The notes: generated by a model from the sequence alone, not told the origin. 64,000 nt of DNA from Streptomyces djakartensis (GCF_014651075.1 NZ_BMWE01000010.1:240556-304555); one strand, 5' to 3'. Counted from the first letter of the stretch, positions 15,089-24,535 are shown. Numbers and translations: made by a program.

Positions 15089-15985
15089 CTAGCCCGCCCG
15101 GCCCACGACCCACTCCCCGATCCGGCCCAGCAGATCGTCGCTCGCCGCGTTCTCGGCATGCCCCATGCCCGGCTCTAGCCACAGTTCGCCCTGGTCACCC
15201 GCGGCCGCGGCCAGCATGCGCGGATGGTCGAGGGGAAAGTAGCCGTCGGCGTCGCCGTGCACGATCAGCAGCGGCGTCGGAGCGATCCTCGGCACCGCCT
15301 CCACCGGCGAGAGCGGCACCGGGTTCCAGTCCCGGTGGTGGATCCGGGTACGGAAGCCGTACCGGCCCACCACCCGCCCCTCGGGCCGCGTCACCAGCCA
15401 GTGCAGCCGCCGCATCGGGGCGGTCCCCCGGTAGTACCAGCGGGCGGGGGCACTCACGGACACCACCGCGTCCGTACCCTCGCCGCCCTCGCCGCCTTCG
15501 CCGCCCTCCCCGTCCGCCCCGCCCCGCTCGTACAAAGCGGCGTGCCGCAGCGCCACCGAGCCCCCCATGGAGAACCCCACCGTCGCCACCCGCGCGTGCC
15601 CCAGCTCCCGCGCCCACCGCACGGCCGCCGCCAGGTCGAGCACCTCGCGGTCCCCGACCGTGGACCGTCCGCCGGACGCCCCGTGCCCCCGGAAGGAGAA
15701 GGTGACGACGGCCCCGTACCGAGCGAAGGCCCGCGCCACCCGCCGCACGTGCGGCCGGTCCACCGCGCCGGTGAAGCCGTGGGCGACGACGAACACGGGA
15801 TGATCGCCAGGTGTCCGGGAGGCGTCGTACACGGCCGCACCCGGGTCGTATACGGCGTCGATCGTCACGCCGTCGGAGGCACGCAGAAAAGTCCGCGAAG
15901 GCGTTCGCAAAGGCGTTCTGCCGGTCGTCTCAGAGTGCGGACGAACCGTGGATCGCGCCACATGACCTGCCGAACCAGAGCTCAT
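15089..15985 (-). CDS. Alpha/beta-hydrolase
   Basis: A 298-residue alpha/beta-hydrolase fold protein. It has the oxyanion-region HGFTG, nucleophile elbow GFSMGG (Ser near residue 142), acid in VHGDAD and terminal His in GMGHAE. A Gly/Glu-rich run (GEGGEGGEGG) interrupts the cap region. No signal peptide is evident. The substrate is unknown; serine esterase or acylhydrolase activity is likely. It is divergent from glnR. Confidence 0.85.
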   Translation of the reverse strand: MSSGSAGHVARSTVRPHSETTGRTPLRTPSRTFLRASDGVTIDAVYDPGAAVYDASRTPGDHPVFVVAHGFTGAVDRPHVRRVARAFARYGAVVTFSFRGHGASGGRSTVGDREVLDLAAAVRWARELGHARVATVGFSMGGSVALRHAALYERGGADGEGGEGGEGGEGTDAVVSVSAPARWYYRGTAPMRRLHWLVTRPEGRVVGRYGFRTRIHHRDWNPVPLSPVEAVPRIAPTPLLIVHGDADGYFPLDHPRMLAAAAGDQGELWLEPGMGHAENAASDDLLGRIGEWVVGRAG

Positions 15986-16006
15986 GTGGGCTATTCTGCT
16001 GGGCAG

Positions 16007-16039
16007 AGGACTCGGGCAACGTAGCCCCCGGGTCCTTTT
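16007..16039 (+). terminator. Intrinsic-terminator-like hairpin in the glnR leader region
   Basis: AGGACTCGGG (16007-16016) pairs with CCCGGGTCCT (16027-16036), including one G-U pair, and TTTT follows. The orientation is plus, but there is no plus-strand gene upstream of it; the divergent hydrolase starts at 15985. It is therefore either a leader attenuator about 120 bp before the glnR start or the end of a short untranslated RNA. Confidence 0.5.
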
Positions 16040-16158
16040 GTGCTTTCGGAAGCGTTGTATACGAAGCGGGAAACCGCAGGTGTACGGGGCCTTCGGGATC
16101 GCAGAGCCAGTGCTGTACCAACAAACGTCCTCGCAGGGACCGAGGAGGAACCAGACGT

Positions 16159-16950
16159 ATGAGTTCTCTGCTGCTCCTGACCAACGCCCTCCAGCCGTCG
16201 ACGGAGGTGCTCCCCGCCCTCGGACTGCTCCTGCACAACGTGCGAGTGGCCCCCGCGGAGGGCCCCGCGCTCGTCGACACCCCGGGCGCCGACGTCATCC
16301 TCGTCGACGGCCGGCGCGACCTGCCGCAGGTCCGCAGCCTGTGCCAGCTGCTGCGCTCCACCGGGCCCGGCTGTCCGCTCGTCCTGATCGTCACGGAAGG
16401 CGGTCTCGCCGCCGTCACCGCCGACTGGGGCATCGACGACGTCCTGCTCGACACCGCCGGCCCGGCGGAGGTCGAGGCGCGGCTGCGGCTGGCCATGGGA
16501 CGGCAGCAGATCGTCAGCGACGACTCCCCGATGGAGATCCGCAACGGCGACCTGTCGGTCGACGAGGCGACGTACTCCGCGAAGCTCAAGGGCCGGGTCC
16601 TCGACCTGACCTTCAAGGAGTTCGAGCTGCTGAAGTACCTGGCGCAGCACCCCGGCCGCGTCTTCACGCGCGCCCAGCTGCTCCAGGAGGTCTGGGGCTA
16701 CGACTACTTCGGCGGCACCCGCACGGTCGACGTGCACGTACGGCGCCTGCGCGCCAAGCTCGGACCCGAGCACGAATCGCTGATCGGCACCGTCCGGAAC
16801 GTCGGTTATCGATTCGTTACGCCGGAGAAGCCGGAGAAGATGGAGCGCGCCGCCGAGGAGGCGAAGGCCAAGGCCGCCGCCACGGCGAAGCGGGACGACG
16901 CGGACGAGTCGGCCGCCCTGGACACCACGAAATCCGGCGCCAAGGCCTAG
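16159..16950 (+). CDS. glnR: GlnR, global nitrogen regulator
   Basis: A 263-residue OmpR-family orphan response regulator. The N-terminal receiver-like domain (about residues 1-115) keeps the charge-pocket Asp50 that in GlnR stabilises the dimer and is not phosphorylated. The C-terminal winged helix runs through LDLTFKEFELLKYLAQHPG and VRNVGYRFV. A lysine/alanine/glutamate-rich tail of ~35 residues follows, the kind reported to carry acetylation sites. GlnR activates glutamine synthetase and ammonium and nitrate uptake genes in actinobacteria. GAGGAGGAA precedes the ATG at 16159. No histidine kinase is adjacent, as expected. Confidence 0.95.
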   Translation: MSSLLLLTNALQPSTEVLPALGLLLHNVRVAPAEGPALVDTPGADVILVDGRRDLPQVRSLCQLLRSTGPGCPLVLIVTEGGLAAVTADWGIDDVLLDTAGPAEVEARLRLAMGRQQIVSDDSPMEIRNGDLSVDEATYSAKLKGRVLDLTFKEFELLKYLAQHPGRVFTRAQLLQEVWGYDYFGGTRTVDVHVRRLRAKLGPEHESLIGTVRNVGYRFVTPEKPEKMERAAEEAKAKAAATAKRDDADESAALDTTKSGAKA

Positions 16951-17087
16951 CCGAGACGTAAGCCAAGGCGTAAAGGGACGTGGAAATCCCGCCAGAGGGG
17001 TCGGACGACGATCGGAAACAGTCGGGTAATCCCAGGAACCTCCTTTACGCCCTGCCCAGGGCCGGTATATCCGCGTAGACTCCGCGC

Positions 17088-18110
17088 GTGGCCAAGGTGA
17101 CTCGGGATGATGTGGCGCGGCTGGCAGGGACTTCCACTGCCGTGGTCAGCTATGTCATCAACAACGGACCCCGGCCGGTCGCCCCGGCCACGCGCGAGCG
17201 TGTCCTCGCCGCGATCAAGGAGCTGGGGTACCGGCCCGACCGGGTCGCCCAGGCGATGGCGTCCCGGCGCACGGATCTCATAGGTCTGATCATCCCGGAC
17301 GCCCGCCAGCCCTTCTTCGGGGAGATGGCGCACGCGGTCGAGCAGGCAGCCTCCGAGCGCGGGAAGATGGTGCTCGTCGGCAACACGGACTACGTGGGCG
17401 AGCGAGAGGTCCACTATCTGCGTGCCTTCCTCGGCATGCGGGTCTCGGGCCTGATCCTCGTCAGCCACGCGCTCAACGACCTGGCCGCCGCCGAGATCGA
17501 GGCCTGGGACGCCCGGGTCGTGCTGCTGCACGAGCGGCCCGAGGCGATCGACGACGTCGCCGTGGTCACGGACGACCTGGGCGGCGCCCAGCTCGCCGTG
17601 CGGCACCTGCTGGAGCACGGCCACCCGTACGTGGCCTGCATGGGCGGCATCGCGGAGACCCCCGCGGTCGGCGACCCGGTCTCCGACCACGTCGAGGGCT
17701 GGCGGCGCGCGATGGACGAGGCCGGCATCTCCACGGAGGGCCGCCTCTTCGAGGCCCTCTACAACCGCTACGACGCCTACCAGGCCGCCCTGAAGATCCT
17801 CTCCGGCCCCGACCGCCCGCCGGCCATCTTCTGCTCCACCGACGACCAGGCCATCGGCCTGCTGCGGGCGGCGCGCGAACTGCGGATCGACGTCCCCGGC
17901 GAACTGGCGGTGGCCGGCTTCGACGACATCAAGGAGGCGGCGCTGACCGACCCGCCGCTGACGACGATCGCCTCCGACCGTCCGGCCATGGCCCGCGCGG
18001 CCGTGGACCTCGTCCTCGACGACGGGCTGCGGGTGGCGGGGGCGCGGCGGGAACGGCTGAAGGTGTTCCCGTCGCGACTGGTCGTCCGGCACTCCTGCGG
18101 CTGCGAGTAG
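17088..18110 (+). CDS. LacI-family transcriptional regulator
   Basis: A 340-residue LacI/GalR regulator. The N-terminal helix-turn-helix (VTRDDVARLAGTSTAVVSYVINNG) and hinge cover residues 1-60, followed by a periplasmic-binding-protein-like effector domain. The hinge reads YRPDRVAQAMASRRT. It ends in an unusual HSCGCE tail. The GTG at 17088 lies very near a TAGACT -10-like box at 17076-17081, so the transcript may be leaderless. No sugar-uptake genes adjoin, so the effector is unknown. Confidence 0.88.
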   Translation: MAKVTRDDVARLAGTSTAVVSYVINNGPRPVAPATRERVLAAIKELGYRPDRVAQAMASRRTDLIGLIIPDARQPFFGEMAHAVEQAASERGKMVLVGNTDYVGEREVHYLRAFLGMRVSGLILVSHALNDLAAAEIEAWDARVVLLHERPEAIDDVAVVTDDLGGAQLAVRHLLEHGHPYVACMGGIAETPAVGDPVSDHVEGWRRAMDEAGISTEGRLFEALYNRYDAYQAALKILSGPDRPPAIFCSTDDQAIGLLRAARELRIDVPGELAVAGFDDIKEAALTDPPLTTIASDRPAMARAAVDLVLDDGLRVAGARRERLKVFPSRLVVRHSCGCE

Positions 18111-18232
18111 CGCCTCCCGAAGCGCCCGTACGACGCCCGCTGAAGCGTCTTTATATCGGGCATACGAGGTTCTGTCGGGCTTCTCAGGATGCACTCAGGA
18201 AGCTCTCATGGTCGGGCGACAAGCTCTGACAC

Positions 18233-19246
18233 ATGACCGAGAGCTTCCACCGCAGTGGCGAGAACCAGAACCCTTACGAGGGTCAGCAGCAGGCCCCGGT
18301 GAACCCCGAGTGGCCGCCCCCGCCGGCGTACACCCCGGCACAGGCTCACAAGAAGCGCGGCCGTGGACCCATGGCCCTGATAGCCGCCGTGGCGATCGTC
18401 GCCGCGGCGATCGGCGGCGGCACCGCCTACGGCATCCAGGAGCTGACCGGCAACGACCCCGTCGCCTCCAGCTCCACCAGCACCAACGTGGTGCCCTCCA
18501 GCCAGAAGGGCAAGGTCGCCGGGGTCGCCAGGGCGGTCAGCCCGAGCATCGTCGAGATCAGCGCCGACTCGGGCGCCGGGTCGTCCACCGGCTCCGGCGT
18601 GATCATCACGGGCGACGGCGAGATCGTCACCAACAACCACGTCGTCTCCGGCGCCTCGCAGATCAAGGTGACGACCGACGACGGCAAGTCGTACTCCGCG
18701 AAGGTCGTCGGCACCGACAGCAAGAAGGACCTCGCGCTGATCAAGCTGCGGAACGCCTCCGGCCTGAAGGCGGCGACGCTCGGCGACTCCTCCGGCCTCC
18801 AGGTCGGTGACCAGGTCGTGGCGATCGGCTCACCCGAGGGGCTGTCCGGCACCGTCACCAGCGGCATCATCTCGGCCCTCGACCGTGATGTCACGGTCCC
18901 GACGGAGGAGGACCAGGGCCAGGGCCAGGGCCAGGACCAGTGGGGCCAGGGGCAGGGCGACCAGTGGCCGTTCGAGTTCGGCGGGCGGCAGTTCAACGGC
19001 GACACCGGCTCGGACACCACCACGTACAAGGCGCTCCAGACCGACGCGTCCCTCAACCCGGGCAACTCCGGCGGTGCGCTGATCGACATGAACGGCAACA
19101 TCATCGGCATCAACTCCGCGATGTACTCGCCGACGGGCGCGGCCTCGTCCTCCTCCGACGCGGGCAGCGTCGGCCTGGGCTTCGCCATCCCGATCAACAC
19201 CGTCAAGGCCGACCTCGCCAAGCTGCGGGCCGGTTCCACCGGCTGA
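18233..19246 (+). CDS. HtrA/DegP-like membrane-anchored serine protease without PDZ domain
   Basis: A 337-residue protein: a Pro-rich cytoplasmic segment (residues 1-45), one transmembrane helix (about 47-67), then an extracytoplasmic trypsin-like domain with the catalytic triad His136 (TNNHVV), Asp166 (KDLALI) and Ser279 (NPGNSGG). A QGQGQGQDQWGQGQG insertion sits near residues 228-242, and the C-terminus stops before a PDZ domain would begin. It lies just upstream of an MprAB-like two-component system. In mycobacteria such systems control an HtrA protease (PepD), so an envelope-stress unit is likely (inference). Confidence 0.88.
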   Translation: MTESFHRSGENQNPYEGQQQAPVNPEWPPPPAYTPAQAHKKRGRGPMALIAAVAIVAAAIGGGTAYGIQELTGNDPVASSSTSTNVVPSSQKGKVAGVARAVSPSIVEISADSGAGSSTGSGVIITGDGEIVTNNHVVSGASQIKVTTDDGKSYSAKVVGTDSKKDLALIKLRNASGLKAATLGDSSGLQVGDQVVAIGSPEGLSGTVTSGIISALDRDVTVPTEEDQGQGQGQDQWGQGQGDQWPFEFGGRQFNGDTGSDTTTYKALQTDASLNPGNSGGALIDMNGNIIGINSAMYSPTGAASSSSDAGSVGLGFAIPINTVKADLAKLRAGSTG

Positions 19247-19360
19247 GCGGGCCGCCGGTCGCAGCGGCGATCGGCTCCTCCCGGCCCGCCCCGCCGACAT
19301 GCGACGCTGAGGGCGTCAGAACTCCAGGCCCGCCCCATCACACCCGAGGAACCCCGACCC

Positions 19361-20098
19361 ATGAGCCCCGCAGACGGCGACCGTGACCCCCAGCGCATCC
19401 TGATCGTCGACGACGAGCCGGCGGTACGCGAAGCACTCCAGCGCAGCCTCGCCTTCGAGGGGTACGGGACGGAGGTCGCCGTCGACGGCGCGGACGCCCT
19501 GGACAAGGCCGCGGCGTACCGGCCCGACCTCGTCGTCCTCGACATCCAGATGCCCCGTATGGACGGCCTGACCGCCGCCCGCCGCATCCGCGCCACCGGC
19601 GACACGACGCCCATCCTGATGCTCACGGCCCGCGACACGGTCGGCGACCGGGTCACGGGCCTCGACGCGGGCGCCGACGACTACCTGGTCAAGCCCTTCG
19701 AACTCGACGAGCTCTTCGCCCGTATCCGCGCCCTGCTGCGCCGCAGTTCGTACGCGGCGGCCGTGGGCGCGGGCAGCCCGGCCGACGAGGACGCCCTCAC
19801 CTTCGCCGACCTGCGCATGGACCTGGCGACGCGCGAGGTCACGCGGGGCGGCCGCCGGGTGGAGCTGACCCGCACGGAGTTCACACTTCTGGAGATGTTC
19901 ATGGCACACCCGCGCCAGGTGCTCACGCGGGAGCAGATCCTCAAGTCGGTGTGGGGATTCGACTTCGAACCGTCGTCGAACTCCCTCGACGTGTACGTCA
20001 TGTACCTGCGCCGCAAGACGGAGGCCGGCGGTGAGCCGCGCCTCGTCCACACGGTGCGGGGTGTCGGCTACGTGTTGCGGCAGGGCGGCGCGGAGTGA
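19361..20098 (+). CDS. OmpR/MprA-like response regulator
   Basis: A 245-residue response regulator. The receiver domain has phospho-acceptor Asp61 (VLDIQMPRMDG), the Thr of LTARD and the Lys of VKPF. The C-terminal OmpR-type winged helix (LTRTEFTLLEMFMAHPRQVL, VRGVGYVLR) covers about residues 150-240. Its stop overlaps the GTG of the sensor kinase by 4 bp. The HtrA-like protease gene ends 114 bp upstream, which makes it a candidate target. Confidence 0.92.
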   Translation: MSPADGDRDPQRILIVDDEPAVREALQRSLAFEGYGTEVAVDGADALDKAAAYRPDLVVLDIQMPRMDGLTAARRIRATGDTTPILMLTARDTVGDRVTGLDAGADDYLVKPFELDELFARIRALLRRSSYAAAVGAGSPADEDALTFADLRMDLATREVTRGGRRVELTRTEFTLLEMFMAHPRQVLTREQILKSVWGFDFEPSSNSLDVYVMYLRRKTEAGGEPRLVHTVRGVGYVLRQGGAE

Positions 20099-21549
20099 AC
20101 AAGGTCGTCCGCCGCTTCCGTTCCCTGCCGATCCGCTCGCGCCTGGCGCTGCTGGTGGCGGCGGCGGTGGCGTTCGCGGTCGCGGCGGTGTCGGTGACGT
20201 GCTGGTTCATCGTGCAGGGGAAGCTGTACGACCAGGTGGACAACGACCTGGAGAGGATGCTCCAGAAGGAGGGCCAGAACATCGCCATTCAGGAGGCCGT
20301 GGACCACTGCACGCAAACTCCTCAGGGCGGCATCAGCTTCCGGAACAGCTCCTACTTCGAGGTCGTCAAGGCGGACGGGGAGATCTGCGTCCACTCCAGC
20401 TCCGTGGGCCTGGTCAAGGTCACCGGGGCCGACAGGGAAGTGATCGAGAACTCCCCCGTCGGTCGCGGCATCGTCCGCGACGGCACCGACGAGCACGGCA
20501 ACGCCCTTCGCGTGGTGACCCTGCGCCTGGCCTCGGAGCAGCCCGACGCGCCCAACGCCGCGCTGATCCTCGCCGTGCCGCTGAAGAACACCAAGGCCAC
20601 ACTGAACGATCTCGCCCTGATCCTGCTGCTGGTCTCGGGCGTGGGGGTGCTGGGCGCCGGAGCCGCCGGACTGGCGGTCGCCCGGGCCGGTCTGCGCCCG
20701 ATCGACAAACTCACCGAAGCCGTCGAACACGTGGCCCGCACGGAAGACCTGGGCGTCCGCATCCCGGTGGACGACGACAGCGAGGACGAGGTGGCCCGCC
20801 TCTCCCACTCCTTCAACTCCATGACCTCGGCCCTCGCCAGCTCCCGCGAACTCCAGCAACAGCTCATCGCGGACGCCGGCCACGAACTCCGTACGCCGCT
20901 CACCTCACTGCGCACCAACATCGAACTCCTCACCCGCAGCGAGGAAACCGGCCGACCCATCCCCGAGGGGGACCGCAAGGCGCTGCTCGCGTCGGTGAAG
21001 GCGCAGATGACGGAGCTGGCCGCGCTCATCGGCGACCTCCAGGAGCTGTCGCGTCCGGACATCGGCCAGCACTCGGGCCGGGCCCAGATCGTCGCCTGGC
21101 ACGACACCGTCGAGTCGGCGCTGCGGCGGGCCCGGCTGCGCGGCCCGGAGCTGTCGATCACGGCGGACGTGCGGCCCTGGTTCGTCCGGGCGGAGCCCTC
21201 CGCGCTGGAGCGGGCGGTGGTGAACATCCTGGACAACGCGGTGAAGTTCAGTCCGGAGGGCGGCACGATCGAGGTGCGCCTGACCGAGGGCACCCTCACG
21301 GTCCGCGACCACGGCCCGGGCATCGCCGCCGAGGAACTCCCCCACGTCTTCGACCGCTTCTGGCGCTCCCCGAGCGCGCGGGCGTTGCCGGGCTCGGGAC
21401 TCGGCCTGTCGATCGTGGCGCGCACGGTGCAGCAGGCCGGGGGTGAGGTGTCGCTGTCCCGCGCCGAGGGCGGGGGCACGGTGGCGACGGTACGGCTGCC
21501 GGGGGCGGCGGTACCGCCGCCCGACAGCCCCGCCCTCACCGGCGAATAG
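20095..21549 (+). CDS. MprB-like sensor histidine kinase
   Basis: A 484-residue HAMP-containing sensor kinase. Transmembrane helix 1 is at about 17-40, an extracytoplasmic sensor loop at 41-170, transmembrane helix 2 at 172-196, then HAMP, HisKA with phospho-acceptor His263 (DAGHELRTPLTSLRTN) and a HATPase_c domain with N-box NILDNAVKFS and G-boxes DHGPGIA and GSGLGLSIV. All catalytic motifs are intact. It is translationally coupled to the response regulator. Two Cys (72 and 98) in the sensor loop could form a disulfide. Confidence 0.92.
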   Translation: MNKVVRRFRSLPIRSRLALLVAAAVAFAVAAVSVTCWFIVQGKLYDQVDNDLERMLQKEGQNIAIQEAVDHCTQTPQGGISFRNSSYFEVVKADGEICVHSSSVGLVKVTGADREVIENSPVGRGIVRDGTDEHGNALRVVTLRLASEQPDAPNAALILAVPLKNTKATLNDLALILLLVSGVGVLGAGAAGLAVARAGLRPIDKLTEAVEHVARTEDLGVRIPVDDDSEDEVARLSHSFNSMTSALASSRELQQQLIADAGHELRTPLTSLRTNIELLTRSEETGRPIPEGDRKALLASVKAQMTELAALIGDLQELSRPDIGQHSGRAQIVAWHDTVESALRRARLRGPELSITADVRPWFVRAEPSALERAVVNILDNAVKFSPEGGTIEVRLTEGTLTVRDHGPGIAAEELPHVFDRFWRSPSARALPGSGLGLSIVARTVQQAGGEVSLSRAEGGGTVATVRLPGAAVPPPDSPALTGE

Positions 21550-21583
21550 GACGGCATCCGCCACTACGCGGGGCCGGTCGCCG

Positions 21584-22510
21584 TCACGTCTCCGTCCGGT
21601 ACATCAGATCCACCTCGTGGGTGACGAACCCCAGCCGCTCGTACACCGACACCGCCGCCTTGTTGTCGGCGTCGACGTACAGCATCGCCGTCGGCAGCCC
21701 CTGCCCCGCCAGGTGCCGCAGTCCGATCGTGGTGAGGGCCTTGCCGAGACCGCCGCCCTGGGCGCCGGGGCCGACGCCCAGGACGTAGACCTCGCCGAGG
21801 CCCTCCTGGGCGTGGACCTTCGTCCAGTGGAAGCCGACGAGTTCGTCACCGCGGAAGGCCAGGAAGAACCCCGCCGGGTCGAACCACGGCTCGGCCTTGC
21901 GGTCGTCGAGGTCGCGCTGGGTGAGGGAACCCTGCTCGGGGTGGTGGGCGAAGGCGGCCGCGTTCACGGCGAGCCAGGCCGCGTCGTCCTGCCCGGGGAC
22001 GAAGGTGCGGACCGTGACACCCTCGGGGAGGACCGGCTCGGGCGCGTCGAAGCCGGTCAACGGGCGGCGCATCTGACGCAGTTCACGGAACAGGGTCAGC
22101 CCCAGGACCTGGGCGAGATGCCGGGCGGCGGAATGGCCGCCGTGCGCCCAGACCCGCAGCCGCTTGCCGGACGCGGCCAGCAGGGCCGAGCCGAGCGCCC
22201 GGCCGTGCCCGTGGCCGCGGTGCGCCGGGTGGACGACCAGCTCGGCCGCCGGCGGCTCCACCACGTCCGTGTCCTCCAACTGGGCGTAGCCGAGGAGTTC
22301 GCCGTCGACGGTGAGCAGCAGATGGGACACGCCCTCGCGTTCGCCGCCCCGCAGCTGCAACCGGCCCTGTTCGGACACCGCCTGCTGCCCGTCGGTGGCG
22401 GCGGCCTCGCCGAGGAGCCCGAGGACGGCCTCGGTCTGCTCCGCGGAGAGCGCGGCGTACGTGTCGATCGAGCGGCTGCGGCCGGGCCGTACGGTGTCGT
22501 CGCTGGTCAT
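21584..22510 (-). CDS. mshD: Mycothiol synthase
   Basis: A 308-residue double-GNAT protein, the layout of MshD, which acetylates Cys-GlcN-Ins with acetyl-CoA in the last step of mycothiol synthesis. The N-terminal GNAT half has the HRGHGHGRALGS acetyl-CoA loop. The C-terminal, catalytic half has VYVLGVGPGAQGGGLGKAL and the terminal NKAAVSVYERLGF. The ATG at 22510 is chosen because upstream in-frame codons extend into non-conserved sequence. It is convergent with the sensor kinase and divergent from the 5'-nucleotidase. Confidence 0.92.
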   Translation of the reverse strand: MTSDDTVRPGRSRSIDTYAALSAEQTEAVLGLLGEAAATDGQQAVSEQGRLQLRGGEREGVSHLLLTVDGELLGYAQLEDTDVVEPPAAELVVHPAHRGHGHGRALGSALLAASGKRLRVWAHGGHSAARHLAQVLGLTLFRELRQMRRPLTGFDAPEPVLPEGVTVRTFVPGQDDAAWLAVNAAAFAHHPEQGSLTQRDLDDRKAEPWFDPAGFFLAFRGDELVGFHWTKVHAQEGLGEVYVLGVGPGAQGGGLGKALTTIGLRHLAGQGLPTAMLYVDADNKAAVSVYERLGFVTHEVDLMYRTET

Positions 22511-22654
22511 GCGTAAGAGGGTACGGGGCGCCACCGGCAAATCGGAGGCAAAGACGACACCAGGATGTAACCACGAAACACCTGTCGCGCTACGCGCGTT
22601 GACTCTAGGCTGCGCCGGACGACATCACTGTCCAGCAGACACCCAGGGGGGCGA

Positions 22655-24478
22655 ATGCCAGCCACCACACCCGCAGCGGCACCGGCGCACCAGGAGCGCC
22701 GCAGACGTCGTAACACCCGCCTCGTCGCCCTCACCGCAGGGGTCGCCGCCGTCGGCGCGCTGGCCGCGGCGATGGTGCCCGGGTCGGCGTCGGCCGGTGA
22801 GAACCAGCCCGGCCAGTGGCCCGGCCGCTACCAGGACGTCCAACTGCTGTCCTTCAACGACCTGCACGGCAACCTGGAGCCGCCCACCGGCTCCTCCGGG
22901 CGGGTCACCGAACTCCAGCACGACGGCACGACGAAGACCATCGACGCGGGCGGCGCGGAGTACCTCGCCACGCATCTGCGTCAGGCCCGCGAGGGCGAGA
23001 AGTACTCCATCACCGCGGCCGGCGGCGACATGGTCGGCGCCTCCCCGCTGATCTCCGGCCTCTTCCACGACGAGCCGACCATCGAGGCGCTGAACAAGCT
23101 CGACCTCGACGTCACCTCCGTCGGCAACCACGAGTTCGACGAGGGCGCCAAGGAGCTGGCCCGCCTCCAGAACGGCGGCTGCCACCCCAAGGACGGCTGC
23201 TACACGGACGAGGAGTTCGAGGGCGCCGACTTCCCCTACCTGGCCGCCAACGTCCTCGACGAGAAGACGAAGAAGCCGATCCTCAAGCCCTACTGGGTGT
23301 GGAAGAAGAACGGCGTCAAGGTCGGCTTCATCGGCGTGACGCTGGAGGGCACCCCGGACATCGTCTCCGCCGACGGCGTCAAGGGCCTCTCCTTCAAGGA
23401 CGAGGTCGAGACGATCAACAAGTACGCCAAGGTGCTGGAGCGGCAGGGCGTGAAGTCGATCGTCGCGCTCATCCACGAGGGCGGCTTCCCGGCGTCGACG
23501 TCGTACAACTACGACTGTGACGCCCCGGGCGCCGGCGACGGCGTCTCCGGCCCGATCGTCGACATCGCCAAGAACATCACGCCGCAGGTGGACGCGCTGG
23601 TCACCGGCCACACCCACAGCGCGTACGTGTGCACCATCCCCGACCCGGCGGGCAAGCCCCGCATGGTCACCTCGGCCGCGTCCTTCGGCCGCCTCTACAC
23701 CGACACCACGCTCACGTACGACCGCCTGACCGGCGACATCGCCCGTACGGCCGTCAAGTCGGCGAACCACGTGGTCACCCGGGACGTCCCCAAGGCGCCC
23801 GACATGACCGAGCTGATCAGCAAGTGGAACACCCTGGCCGCGCCCATCGGCAACCGCGCGATCGGCCACATCTCCGGCGACATCGGCAACACCGGCACCG
23901 AGTCCCCGCTCGGCGACCTCATCGCCGACGCGCAGCTCGCCCACGGCAAGCAGCTCGACCCGGAGACCGACCTGGCGCTGATGAACCCCGGAGGCATCCG
24001 GGCCCCGCTGACGTACGCGGCCAAGGCCGGTGAGGGCGACGGTGTCGTGACGTACGCCGAGGGCTTCACGGTCCAGCCGTTCGCCAACACCGTGAACCTC
24101 CAGAACTTCACGGGCGCCCAGCTGATCCAGGTGCTGAAGGAGCAGGTGTCCGGCGCGAACGCGGCGGCGCCGAAGGTCCTCCAGGTCTCCTCCGGCCTGA
24201 CCTACACGCTGGACCTCACCAAGTCCGGCGCGGACCGCGTGGTCACGGACAGCATCAGGCTCAACGGCACGGCCATCGACCCGGGGGCCACCTACCGCGT
24301 CGCGACGAACAGCTTCCTCGCGGGCGGCGGCGACGGCTTCCCCACGCTGGGCCAGGGCACCGACGACGTCGTGGGCGCCGATGACCTGACCGCGCTGGAG
24401 CAGTACCTGACGGCCAACTCGTCGGCCACGAACCCGATCGCGCCGCCGAAGGCGGACCGGATCACGATCGTGAAGTAA
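22655..24478 (+). CDS. Secreted 5'-nucleotidase/bifunctional metallophosphatase
   Basis: A 607-residue exported enzyme of the UshA/5'-nucleotidase family. The N-terminus has an arginine run followed by a hydrophobic stretch and an ASA site near residue 47, giving a Sec- or Tat-like signal. The metallophosphatase domain shows DLHGN (Asp69, His71), GGDMVG, GNHEFD and GHTH. The C-terminal domain has MNPGGIRAPL and a nucleotide-stacking-like region (FLAGGGDGF). It should release phosphate from extracellular nucleotides, which fits a genome region rich in phosphate genes. No cell-wall sorting motif is seen. Confidence 0.9.
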   Translation: MPATTPAAAPAHQERRRRRNTRLVALTAGVAAVGALAAAMVPGSASAGENQPGQWPGRYQDVQLLSFNDLHGNLEPPTGSSGRVTELQHDGTTKTIDAGGAEYLATHLRQAREGEKYSITAAGGDMVGASPLISGLFHDEPTIEALNKLDLDVTSVGNHEFDEGAKELARLQNGGCHPKDGCYTDEEFEGADFPYLAANVLDEKTKKPILKPYWVWKKNGVKVGFIGVTLEGTPDIVSADGVKGLSFKDEVETINKYAKVLERQGVKSIVALIHEGGFPASTSYNYDCDAPGAGDGVSGPIVDIAKNITPQVDALVTGHTHSAYVCTIPDPAGKPRMVTSAASFGRLYTDTTLTYDRLTGDIARTAVKSANHVVTRDVPKAPDMTELISKWNTLAAPIGNRAIGHISGDIGNTGTESPLGDLIADAQLAHGKQLDPETDLALMNPGGIRAPLTYAAKAGEGDGVVTYAEGFTVQPFANTVNLQNFTGAQLIQVLKEQVSGANAAAPKVLQVSSGLTYTLDLTKSGADRVVTDSIRLNGTAIDPGATYRVATNSFLAGGGDGFPTLGQGTDDVVGADDLTALEQYLTANSSATNPIAPPKADRITIVK

Positions 24479-24535
24479 ATCGCATAGCAGTGGTTCGAGT
24501 TGGGGCGTGGGCGGTGCGCATGGTCGGATGGATCG

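Noticed and set aside
22567..22610. Possible PHO box upstream of the 5'-nucleotidase gene
   Set aside because: TAACC and ACACC occur, but their spacing does not fit the 11-nt phase; too weak to call despite the expected phosphate control.
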